Assembly (NCBI GenBank): GCA_017629395.1
Contig: JAGBXH010000302.1
Location: forward strand, 1 to 9,884
DNA length: 9,884 nucleotides
From: Clostridia bacterium
GTDB lineage: Bacteria > Bacillota > Clostridia > Oscillospirales > CAG-272
Direction of reading: 5' to 3'
A model generated the notes under the pieces. It was not told the DNA's origin, did no database searches, and was given only the letters and a program-made list of their open reading frames with translations. Positions 1 through 5,415 of this stretch are shown here, in pieces. Position numbers and translations under genes: made by a program. Within the stretch, counting starts at the first letter, position 1. Every line of letters starts with the position of its first letter.

Positions 1-253
1 AGCCCGAAATGATGGCGTAGCAGTTGACCGAGCAATAGCCGATGGTTTCCAAAAACCACGCAACCTGATAGTTGGTGGAAAGGTACTCGGAATACGGGCG
101 CACACCGCCGTGCCCCATGACGTGCAAAAGGATCACAAGGATCATGGACACAATGCGGAACAGCTCCACGCCCATGTTTCGCTCGCTCTTTTGCGGCGTG
201 GCGGGCAGCATCTCTGCTTGCACCGTTTGCGGTTTTATGGTAAGTTCTGTCAT
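1..253 (-). CDS. Acyltransferase-3 family membrane protein, N-terminal part
   Basis: The first 84 codons of a gene that runs off the left edge; only the N-terminus is visible. The ATG at 251-253 is preceded by GGAGAAAG at a normal distance. The translation has a polar N-terminal tail of about 25 residues, then ERNMGVELFRIVSMILVIL, a first membrane helix ending LLHVMGHGG. A second hydrophobic stretch (VAWFLETIGYCSVNCYAIISG) follows. The pattern R...(E/D)LFRI...ILLHV.GHGG followed by a helix ending in SG is typical of the acyltransferase-3 family (OafA/WecH-like), multi-pass enzymes that O-acylate polysaccharides or other envelope molecules; the conserved His would be the one in LLHV. It lies 113 nt downstream of a phosphoglycosyl transferase gene on the same strand, so I infer a surface-glycan role. 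The substrate cannot be told, and the catalytic core and C-terminus are not visible. Confidence 0.8.
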   Translation of the reverse strand, partial: MTELTIKPQTVQAEMLPATPQKSERNMGVELFRIVSMILVILLHVMGHGGVRPYSEYLSTNYQVAWFLETIGYCSVNCYAIISG

Positions 254-287
254 ACTTTCTCCTTCTCTCTATCGGACTGTAGCGCGG

Positions 288-316
288 TCGATTCGTTCAG
301 TCGTCCCTACAAAGAT
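288..316 (-). repeat. Possible remnant of the GTAGGGAC intergenic repeat
   Basis: In the 113-nt gap between the phosphoglycosyl transferase and acyltransferase genes, the minus strand reads TTTGTAGGGACGACTGAACG. The GTAGGGAC start matches the repeat unit at 1741-1770. The expected opposite arm is not clean: only a short GACTG/CAGTC pairing can be drawn with sequence nearer the acyltransferase start. It may be a decayed copy or chance. The rest of the gap shows only a weak TCTAT/ATAGA stem and no convincing terminator, which fits read-through between the two genes. Confidence 0.3.
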
Positions 317-366
317 CTATTGATATAGACGATATTTTTGCGAAAATGTTCCGTGTTTTTCAAAAA

Positions 367-903
367 TTATTCGTTATCCTTGCCCGAAAGCACGGTTTTG
401 ACGGTCATGGCAAGGATCTTGAGGTCAAGGGCGGGCGAGAGGTTTTGTGCGTACCACACGTTCATTTCGATGCGCTCGTTCCACGGCACGGCTCTGCGCC
501 CGTTGACCTGCGCCCAGCCCGTGATGCCGGGGCGCACCGAGAACATTTTGCGCTGCTCGGGAGTAAACTCACCAAGCGGCATGGGCTCGCCCGGCAGCAC
601 GGGGCGAGGACCTACCAACGACATCTCTCCGCGCAGCACGTCCCACAGCTGGGGCAGCTCGTCCGCAAAGCCGCGCAAAAGCGTCCCGACGCGCGTCACG
701 CGCTGCTCGCCTTGGTACATGGTGCGGAATTTGTGCATGGTAAATTCTTTGCCATCCTTCCCCACACGCGTTTGCGCAAAAATGGCTTTTCCGGGGGAAT
801 CGATGCGTATCAGCAAAGCCACCAACAGCATGGGCAGCCACAAAGCAAGCAGCAAAGACAGCGAAATGACGATATCCAAAGCGCGTTTGACCGTGCGGTA
901 CAT
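367..903 (-). CDS. Small phosphoglycosyl transferase (bacterial sugar transferase family)
   Basis: A 178-aa monotopic phosphoglycosyl transferase of the PglC/WcaJ-core type. Such enzymes move a sugar phosphate from a nucleotide sugar to undecaprenyl phosphate at the inner membrane face, the first committed step of many glycan pathways. Visible signatures in order: KRALDI (6-11); a hydrophobic segment (11-33) broken by Pro24, as in the re-entrant helix of PglC; RIDSPG (33-38); F.QTRVGKDGKEF (42-54); KFRTM (58-62); the catalytic Asp-Glu pair D81-E82 in DELPQL; RGEMSLVGPRP (91-101); RPGITGWAQVNGR (124-136); and the closing W.E......WY..N.S...DLKIL. The segment between KFRTM and RVTRVG is only about six residues, shorter than usual, which explains the small size. 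The ATG at 901-903 follows a strong AGGGGGG site and a consensus promoter. Sugar specificity cannot be read from the sequence. Confidence 0.93.
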   Translation of the reverse strand: MYRTVKRALDIVISLSLLLALWLPMLLVALLIRIDSPGKAIFAQTRVGKDGKEFTMHKFRTMYQGEQRVTRVGTLLRGFADELPQLWDVLRGEMSLVGPRPVLPGEPMPLGEFTPEQRKMFSVRPGITGWAQVNGRRAVPWNERIEMNVWYAQNLSPALDLKILAMTVKTVLSGKDNE

Positions 904-933
904 GCCTATCCCCCCTTTTTTGTGTTCCCTTGT

Positions 934-962
934 ATTATATCAAAAACCGCGCGATCTGTCAA
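934..962 (-). promoter_or_regulatory. Consensus sigma-A promoter for the phosphoglycosyl transferase gene
   Basis: On the minus strand TTGACA (957-962) and TATAAT (934-939) are separated by exactly 17 nt and both match the sigma-A consensus perfectly. TGA just before the -10 box also makes it an extended -10. Transcription would start near 927, leaving a short leader of about 24 nt before the ATG at 903. The CACGTG palindrome at 963-968 touches the -35 box and could be an operator, though that is speculative. Confidence 0.88.
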
Positions 963-986
963 CACGTGACGGCAAATCCGAAAATT

Positions 987-997
987 CACAATATGTG
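987..997. promoter_or_regulatory. Candidate operator palindrome between the divergent promoters
   Basis: CACA-ATA-TGTG is a short perfect palindrome ending one base before the -35 box of the plus-strand promoter. Its position would suit a repressor or activator site, but it is short and could be chance. Confidence 0.22.
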
Positions 998-998
998 C

Positions 999-1027
999 TT
1001 GAAAGCTACCGACAAATGTGCTAAAAT
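999..1027 (+). promoter_or_regulatory. Sigma-A promoter for the SanA/YdcF gene
   Basis: TTGAAA (999-1004) and TAAAAT (1022-1027) are spaced 17 nt apart, and TGC before the -10 box gives an extended -10 element. The predicted transcription start is near 1034. An ATG at 1034 would therefore lie at the very 5' end of the mRNA without a leader, which argues for the downstream start at 1052. Its -35 box is 36 nt from that of the minus-strand promoter, so the two are back to back. Confidence 0.8.
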
Positions 1028-1039
1028 GACAGCATGAAC

Positions 1040-1044
1040 GGAGG
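1040..1044 (+). promoter_or_regulatory. Ribosome binding site that fixes the SanA/YdcF start
   Basis: GGAGG sits seven bases before the ATG at 1052. No comparable site can precede the in-frame ATG at 1034, which coincides with the predicted transcription start. The protein therefore begins MKKHIKILII, a normal signal-anchor start. Confidence 0.85.
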
Positions 1045-1051
1045 TGCTGTC

Positions 1052-1735
1052 ATGAAAAAGCATATCAAAATACTCATCATTGTGATGTCTTGCCTTGTGT
1101 GCGCAGGCTTGCTCGGTGCATCTGCCCTGCTGCTTGCCAACGAGCACGTCAAAGGCAGCACAGCGGATCAGATTCTTACCCCCGAGCAGGCTGCCGCGCT
1201 GGAGGGCGTGGATTGCATTCTTGTCCTCGGCTGTCTGGTCAAAGCCGACGGCACACCCAGCGATATGCTTGCAGACCGCATTTCGGTTGGCGTAACGCTG
1301 TACGAGACCGGCACCTCCCAAAAGCTGCTCATGAGCGGCGACCACGGACAAAAGGAATACGATGAGGTCAACACCATGAAAGCTTGCGCCATCGACGAGG
1401 GCGTGCCGAGCGAGGACGTGTTTATGGATCACGCAGGCTTTTCCACCTACGAATCCATCTTTCGCGCAAAGGAGATCTTCGGCGCGGACAAGATCGTCAT
1501 CGTCACGCAGGAATACCACCTGCACCGCGCACTGTATATCGCCAACGCCCTTGGGATCGAGGCATACGGCGTCAGCGCCGACCTGCGCACCTATGCGGGG
1601 CAGACCAAGCGTGACATGCGCGAAGTCCTTGCACGCATCAAGGATATGGGATATTCCCTGTTCAAGCCACAGCCCACCTACCTTGGCGAGCCGATTTCGC
1701 TTGACGGCAGCGGTGACGTGACCAACGATGAATAA
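1052..1735 (+). CDS. SanA/YdcF (DUF218) family membrane-anchored protein
   Basis: A 227-aa protein. Residues 1-29 form a basic start plus one hydrophobic helix, an uncleaved anchor or signal peptide, so the body should lie outside the membrane. The DUF218 fold follows: GVDCILVLGC (52-61), the nucleotide-fold strand usually written VLGA; DRI...V.LYETG..QKLLMSGD (75-97); E105 and the NTMK region; GVP....F.D..G.STYES (117-135); and KIVIVTQEYHLHRALYIANALGIEAYGV (147-174), containing the conserved Q-Y-H-x-x-R motif. Relatives (SanA, ElyC, YdcF in E. coli) are tied to envelope integrity and vancomycin sensitivity; their biochemical activity is not settled. An in-frame ATG exists at 1034 but is rejected because of the promoter and ribosome binding site positions. 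The gene is divergent from the phosphoglycosyl transferase and convergent with the kinase gene at 2172. Confidence 0.88.
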   Translation: MKKHIKILIIVMSCLVCAGLLGASALLLANEHVKGSTADQILTPEQAAALEGVDCILVLGCLVKADGTPSDMLADRISVGVTLYETGTSQKLLMSGDHGQKEYDEVNTMKACAIDEGVPSEDVFMDHAGFSTYESIFRAKEIFGADKIVIVTQEYHLHRALYIANALGIEAYGVSADLRTYAGQTKRDMREVLARIKDMGYSLFKPQPTYLGEPISLDGSGDVTNDE

Positions 1736-1740
1736 CTTAC

Positions 1741-1770
1741 GGTAGGGACAGGCGTCCTCGACTGTCCGCC
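1741..1770. repeat. Palindromic intergenic repeat, GTAGGGACAG type
   Basis: It begins a few bases after the SanA/YdcF stop. GGACAG (1746-1751) and CTGTCC (1762-1767) form a 6-bp stem around a 10-nt loop, preceded by GGTA. It shares the (G)TAGG lead with the other elements in this gap but has its own stem sequence. There is no T-run after the stem, so it is not a classical terminator. Confidence 0.6.
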
Positions 1771-1785
1771 AATCCAAACAGCTCT

Positions 1786-1862
1786 GTAGGTGCGCATTCT
1801 ATATGCGCACGCCCATCTGAGCAAAAAAAAGAGCCGACGCATCGGTCTGCGGAATAAGCGGT
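1786..1862 (+). repeat. Composite palindromic repeat, left copy of an inverted pair
   Basis: It starts GTAGGTGC and contains a perfect 8-bp stem, GTGCGCAT (1790-1797) and ATGCGCAC (1803-1810), around TCTAT. An A8 run, GAGCCGACGCA (1831-1841) and AATAAGCGGT (1853-1862) follow. The same blocks occur in the same order on the minus strand at 2168-2101, so the two copies face each other across the gap. Read on the minus strand, CCGA-TGCG-TCGG, CTC and T8 form a short terminator-like hairpin that could stop transcripts arriving from the kinase gene. Confidence 0.7.
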
Positions 1863-1900
1863 AAAATAATCAAATATCAATAGTTTCAAATAGTAATTGC

Positions 1901-1953
1901 CGTAGGTGCTGGCGATCACATATTTCGGCTATGCCGAAATTCTCGCCCCTACA
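1901..1953. repeat. Long palindromic repeat with nested stems
   Basis: An outer GTAG (1902-1905) pairs with CTAC (1949-1952), and the GGCGA near the left end faces the TCGCC near the right end. Nested at the centre is a perfect 8-bp stem, ATTTCGGC (1922-1929) and GCCGAAAT (1933-1940), with loop TAT. The ends match the other GTAGG elements here. An RNA from either strand would fold into a long hairpin. No coding content is seen. Confidence 0.65.
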
Positions 1954-2000
1954 AGTGTCTGCGCTGTGGTTTTAATACGTAAAACCCAAACAAAAACAGC

Positions 2001-2032
2001 CGTAGGGGCGATCAGTGATCGCCAGCGACTAC
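2001..2032. repeat. Palindromic repeat with a GGCGATCA stem
   Basis: GTAGGGGCG opens the element, GGCGATCA (2007-2014) and TGATCGCC (2016-2023) form a perfect 8-bp arm pair with one central base, and CGACTAC closes it. The stem sequence GGCGATCA also occurs at 1911-1918 in the neighbouring element, linking the two. Confidence 0.65.
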
Positions 2033-2051
2033 AGCAACTATCTATAAAAGC

Positions 2052-2091
2052 AATCAAGGACTGCATCCAAGTGATACAGTCCTTGATTTTT
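2052..2091. terminator. Stem-loop, probable two-way terminator between convergent genes
   Basis: AATCAAGGACTG (2052-2063) and CAGTCCTTGATT (2077-2088) form a perfect 12-bp stem. The 13-nt loop can pair further (ATC with GAT past one mismatch), leaving CAAGT at the tip. On the plus strand the stem runs into T5 (2087-2091). On the minus strand it is followed by GCTTTTAT. It could therefore end the SanA/YdcF transcript and the kinase transcript. The T-runs are modest and the stem is not GC-rich, so efficiency is uncertain. Confidence 0.6.
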
Positions 2092-2100
2092 GCGAAATTC

Positions 2101-2168
2101 ACCGCTTATTTTGCAGCCCCATTGCGTTCGGCTCTTTTTTTATTCGGGCACATATAGAATGCCCCTAC
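2101..2168 (-). repeat. Composite palindromic repeat, right copy of an inverted pair
   Basis: Minus-strand partner of the unit at 1786-1862. In the same order it has GTAGGGGC, ATTCTATATG, an A7 run, GAGCCGA, CGCA, CTGC and AATAAGCGGT (2110-2101). It is about 9 nt shorter because of small gaps around the hairpin, whose stem here is GGGCA/TGCCC. Read on the plus strand, GGCTC followed by T7 lies at 2130-2141 and could act as a weak backup terminator for the SanA/YdcF transcript. It ends three bases before the kinase stop codon. Confidence 0.68.
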
Positions 2169-2171
2169 GGA

Positions 2172-2753
2172 TCAATTATGTATCTGTCTTGTATAGCTTG
2201 CCTCGTCCGCCACGTAGCTTTCGTAAGCTGCCACGATGATGTCAATGATCTCATCGGGCGTGCGGCGGGTGGTGTCCACGATCAGGTCAAAGTTATTGAA
2301 ATCGTAGTAATCCACACCGTAGATCTGCATGAATCTCGCCTGCTCTACCTGGCTGCGCTCGATCAGCTTATCGCAAGCCTCCTTTTCGTCGGCATAAAAC
2401 TCCTCACAGCCGCGCTGGTTGAGCATGACGCGTCTTGCTGCCTCGCAGGGCTCAATAGTCAAAAAAATCTTGAACGACTTCTCTGCAAAGTGCCAAGCCA
2501 TGCGCGAATCAAAGATCAGCTTGTCCTGCGCGCGCTCAATAGAAAGCTGCTTGACTGCATCGTCAATCACGTAATCCAGAGAAGGATCCTCACGCAATCT
2601 CTTGTTGAGCTCCAGCGTGGTAATGCCCATTTTTCTGGCGACCTCTCGCTGAAATGCGCCCGTGCTGTAGATTTCAAAGCCGTATCTGTCCTTAAGCAGA
2701 TTACAAATAGTGGACTTGCCGCTGCCAAGCTTGCCTGTAATGGAAATTAACAT
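2172..2753 (-). CDS. Cytidylate-kinase-like P-loop nucleotide kinase
   Basis: A 193-aa soluble P-loop kinase. Residues 1-15 carry the Walker A strand-loop, MLISITGKLGSGKST, with K13. STGAFQREVARKMGI (30-44) resembles the nucleotide-binding S-x-G-x-x-x-R-x-x-A segment of the compact (archaeal-type) cytidylate kinases, and the D60-D65 region (LDYVIDD) fits the helix that follows. LIFDSRMAWHF (79-89) is the equivalent of the (L/I)xxGRLAxW strand. RRVMLNQRG and ERSQVEQARFMQIYGVDYYD (131-151) correspond to the LID and the R-x-x-E-x-x-R-Y/F motif, and FDLIVDTT is the last core strand. The likely reaction is ATP-dependent phosphorylation of CMP/dCMP or a related nucleotide, but specificity is inferred and the true cmk may be elsewhere. 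GGAGG lies 10 nt before the ATG. The gene follows pcrA after 33 nt, so it is probably co-transcribed. Confidence 0.82.
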   Translation of the reverse strand: MLISITGKLGSGKSTICNLLKDRYGFEIYSTGAFQREVARKMGITTLELNKRLREDPSLDYVIDDAVKQLSIERAQDKLIFDSRMAWHFAEKSFKIFLTIEPCEAARRVMLNQRGCEEFYADEKEACDKLIERSQVEQARFMQIYGVDYYDFNNFDLIVDTTRRTPDEIIDIIVAAYESYVADEASYTRQIHN

Positions 2754-2786
2754 AGTATGTATGCCTCCGAATTAATTTTTACAATA

Positions 2787-5231
2787 TTATATTTTTCTGA
2801 GCTTTGCGTAGGTTGCCATGAGCTTCTTTGTGCCAACCTTATCAAACATGACCTCGTAGAGCACGTCCGCACCCATATTCTTGACCGACAAAATCTCGCC
2901 CTCGCCAAAGGTCATGTGGCGTACACGGTCACCGGGTGCAAATACCTCCCTCTTGCCTCCCTGTGCCGCTGCTGCGGGTGTGGGTGTGGGAGAGGGCTTA
3001 CGCACGGTGTAGTTGCCTGCAGGGCTTGACTGTCGTGCGGTTGCGGGTGCTTTATTCTGCGATTCGGAATAGTAGGTTTTGAATACGGGCTGCTGGCTGT
3101 AGGGATTGCGCGCCTGCGGCTCCTCATACTTTTCAATGAGCCCCGAGGGAATCTCGGACACGAATCTTGAAAGAGGGTTATAGGTGGTGCGACCGTACAA
3201 AAGGCGCGACTTGGTGTGATAGATATAGATCTTTTTCTTGGCGCGCGTCAGTGCCACGTAGGCAAGTCTGCGCTCCTCCTCCATCTCGTCCGTGCCTGCG
3301 GTGATGGTCTGCATCCCGGGGAACAAGCCGTCCTCCATACCGGGCAGGAACACGATGGGAAATTCCAGACCCTTTGCGCTGTGCACGGTCATCATGACCA
3401 CAGCATCCGCGCTCTCGTCATATCTGTCCACGTCGGCAACCAGCGCGTTTTCCTCCAAAAAGCCGGTCAAGGTAGGCTCAATATCCTCCTCGGTGCGCGC
3501 CTCGTACTCGACCATAGCGGATTTGAATTCGTTCAAGTTGTCAAGTCTATCCTTTTCCTGCTCGCCGCCGTCGATCAGCATCTGGCGGTAGCCCGTTCGG
3601 TCTGCAACCTGATCAAACAGCTCGCCCAGCGGCATGTTGCCTACAAGTGCGGTCAATTCGTTTATGACGGCGGTAAAGTTCATCAAAGCCACCGCAGAGC
3701 GCGAAAGCGCAGCGTAGCGGTTAGCGTTTTGCATAACCTCAAACATAGAGCAGCCCTGCTCCTCGGCGATTGCCTCAACAGCCTCCAGGGTGCGGTCACC
3801 GATCTTGCGCCTGGGCTCGTTGATCACGCGCAAAAGCCGCTCGCGGTCATTGTGGTTGACCAAAAGCTGCAGGTACGCCACAATGTCACGGATTTCCTTG
3901 CGGTCCGAGAAGCGCACGCCGCCCAAAATGCGATACGGCAGCGCGCTCTTTGCAAAAGCACGCTCAATGCTGCTTGCCTGCGCGTTGGTACGGTACAAAA
4001 CGGCAAAATCGCGGTAGTGATATTCCCCTGCCGCCACGGCACGGTTGACCACCGAAATGATCTCTCTTGCCTCAAAATCCTGCGTTTCCAGCTGTTTTAA
4101 GTAAATTTTATCGCCCTTATCCCCTGCTGTCCAAAGCGTTTTGCCCTTTCTGCCCGAGTTGTGCGATATGACCTCGTTTGCCGCGTCCAGAATGGTCTGC
4201 GTGGAACGGTAATTCTGCTCCAGCTTGATCACGGTCGCGTTATCATAAACGCGGTCAAAATTCAGAATATTTTCAATTGTCGCGCCACGGAAGCGGTAAA
4301 TGCTCTGGTCGTCGTCACCCACTACCATGACGTTGCGGTAGCCGCCCGAAAGCAGCTGCGTCAGCATAAACTGCGCGGTGTTGGTGTCCTGATACTCGTC
4401 CACGCAAACGTACAAAAATCTGCGCTGGTAGGAAAGGCGCACGTCCTCGTGCTCGCGCAGCAGCGTGACGGTATTCATGATGATATCGTCAAAGTCCATG
4501 GCGTTGGAGGCACGCAGCGTGTCCTGATATTTTTTATAGATCTTTGCAATGCGAGAGCCGCGGAAATCATTGCCCATGAGCAGCTCAAAGGTCTCGGGCG
4601 TCTGCAGCTTTTCCTTTGCCGCACTGATGGCAGCGATCACGCTCTTGATGGGAAACTGCTTATCATCTACGTTACACGCCTTCATGGCAGAGCCAACCGC
4701 CTTTTTGGTGTCGTCCGCATCGTAGATGGTAAATTCCTTTTGGTATCCCAATCTCTCCCCGTAAATGCGCAAAATGCGCAAGCAGATCGAGTGGAAGGTG
4801 CCTGCCCAGATGTCCTTTGCCACGTCGGGGTCGTCAAAGGTGCGGCTAAGACGCTCCTTCATTTCATTTGCCGCCTTATTGGTAAAGGTAAAGGTCAGAA
4901 TTCTGTAGGGCGGGCAGGGCTGCTCGGCAAGCTCGGTAAGGATCTCACCGATCTGCTCTGCGGGCAAATTGACAGCCTGCTCAAGGCTTTCTACGTATTC
5001 CTCATCCACACCGCCCGGCACGCGATCCGTCATGTACGCATCCCCAAAGCGGATGATATGCGCAATTCTCTTGACAAGCACGGTGGTCTTGCCGCTCCCT
5101 GCGCCCGCTAAGACCAGAAGCGGACCGTTCACCGTATAGACAGCCTTGCGCTGCATACCGTTCAGGCTTTGATAATACTTATCAAACAGTGCCCTTTTGG
5201 CACGTAAAAATCTATCGTAACTATGCTGCAT
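2787..5231 (-). CDS. pcrA: ATP-dependent DNA helicase PcrA/UvrD
   Basis: An 814-aa superfamily 1A 3'-5' DNA helicase used in repair, in rolling-circle replication and in clearing proteins or stalled RNA polymerase from DNA. Visible motifs: Q-motif LNGMQRKAV (Q27); Walker A AGAGSGKT (42-49); motif Ia TFTNKAANEM (115-124); Walker B DEYQD (278-282); motif III GDDDQSIYRFRGA (305-317); motif IV QNYRST (339-344); motif V TVHSAKGLEF (615-624); motif VI VALTRAKKKIY (659-669). A Pro/Ala/Gln-rich linker (about 697-765) leads to a C-terminal Tudor-like domain (766-814, GDRVRHMTFGEGEI...). In Bacillus PcrA this domain contacts RNA polymerase. Residues about 61-107 form an acidic insertion between Walker A and motif Ia that typical PcrA lacks, which partly explains the extra length. 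AAGGA precedes the ATG, and a 12-bp hairpin lies in the leader. Confidence 0.95.
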   Translation of the reverse strand: MQHSYDRFLRAKRALFDKYYQSLNGMQRKAVYTVNGPLLVLAGAGSGKTTVLVKRIAHIIRFGDAYMTDRVPGGVDEEYVESLEQAVNLPAEQIGEILTELAEQPCPPYRILTFTFTNKAANEMKERLSRTFDDPDVAKDIWAGTFHSICLRILRIYGERLGYQKEFTIYDADDTKKAVGSAMKACNVDDKQFPIKSVIAAISAAKEKLQTPETFELLMGNDFRGSRIAKIYKKYQDTLRASNAMDFDDIIMNTVTLLREHEDVRLSYQRRFLYVCVDEYQDTNTAQFMLTQLLSGGYRNVMVVGDDDQSIYRFRGATIENILNFDRVYDNATVIKLEQNYRSTQTILDAANEVISHNSGRKGKTLWTAGDKGDKIYLKQLETQDFEAREIISVVNRAVAAGEYHYRDFAVLYRTNAQASSIERAFAKSALPYRILGGVRFSDRKEIRDIVAYLQLLVNHNDRERLLRVINEPRRKIGDRTLEAVEAIAEEQGCSMFEVMQNANRYAALSRSAVALMNFTAVINELTALVGNMPLGELFDQVADRTGYRQMLIDGGEQEKDRLDNLNEFKSAMVEYEARTEEDIEPTLTGFLEENALVADVDRYDESADAVVMMTVHSAKGLEFPIVFLPGMEDGLFPGMQTITAGTDEMEEERRLAYVALTRAKKKIYIYHTKSRLLYGRTTYNPLSRFVSEIPSGLIEKYEEPQARNPYSQQPVFKTYYSESQNKAPATARQSSPAGNYTVRKPSPTPTPAAAAQGGKREVFAPGDRVRHMTFGEGEILSVKNMGADVLYEVMFDKVGTKKLMATYAKLRKI

Positions 5232-5254
5232 GATATCCTTTCGTCACTATGTAA

Positions 5255-5281
5255 GCAGACACCGCCAATGGCGGCGTCCGC
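5255..5281 (-). promoter_or_regulatory. 12-bp hairpin in the pcrA leader
   Basis: On the minus strand GCGGACGCCGCC (5281-5270), loop ATT, and GGCGGTGTCTGC (5266-5255) pair along all 12 positions, with two G-U wobbles. The hairpin starts 11 nt after the Gln/Asn peptide stop codon and ends 23 nt before the pcrA ATG. No T-run follows, so it is not a standard terminator. It could shield mRNA ends, tune pcrA expression, or be another copy of an intergenic palindrome with a CCATTGG core. Confidence 0.5.
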
Positions 5282-5292
5282 ACTTGTCAGGT

Positions 5293-5415
5293 TCAGTTAT
5301 TCTTCTGATTCTGATTCTGGTTCTGATTTTTGTTCTGATTCTGATTGTTATTCTGGTTCTGATTGTTGTTCTGCTGGTTCTGATTCTTGTTTTGATTGTT
5401 CTGCTGATTCTGCAT
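5293..5415 (-). CDS. 40-residue Gln/Asn-rich small peptide
   Basis: A small reading frame that starts ATG CAG AAT and ends TGA. Apart from Met1, it holds only 15 Gln, 21 Asn and 3 Lys (positions 10, 29, 38), mostly as Gln-Asn alternation. AGGAGA lies exactly 8 nt before the ATG, a near-ideal ribosome binding site, and the repeat tract ends almost exactly at the stop codon. Both points favour a translated gene over chance. It sits between the 493-aa membrane protein gene (73 nt upstream) and pcrA (61 nt downstream), same strand. No signal peptide, Cys or hydrophobic residue is present, so it should be cytosolic and disordered or prone to self-assembly. I do not recognise a family. Gamma-type spore proteins of bacilli are Gln/Asn-rich but have Phe/Glu/Ala motifs absent here. 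It could also be a simple repeat that happens to be open. Confidence 0.6.
   Translation of the reverse strand: MQNQQNNQNKNQNQQNNNQNQNNNQNQNKNQNQNQNQKNN

Noticed and set aside
1034..1051. Upstream in-frame ATG of the SanA/YdcF gene as the true start
   Set aside because: It coincides with the predicted transcription start and has no ribosome binding site. The ATG at 1052 has GGAGG seven bases before it.
986..1777. 263-codon minus-strand frame antisense to the SanA/YdcF gene
   Set aside because: It runs into the divergent promoter region and lacks a plausible start context, whereas the plus-strand frame has a promoter, RBS, signal anchor and family motifs.
1737..2157. Small frames of 60 to 83 codons inside the convergent intergenic region
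   Set aside because: They are made of the palindromic repeats, cross several hairpins and have no ribosome binding site.
1741..2168. CRISPR array
   Set aside because: The repeats are palindromic, differ from each other, vary in orientation and are irregularly spaced, without uniform spacers or cas genes.
3216..5111. Two long plus-strand frames (3216-4100 and 4161-5111) antisense to pcrA
   Set aside because: The minus strand contains every PcrA helicase motif in order. The antisense frames have shadow-like composition and no family signature.
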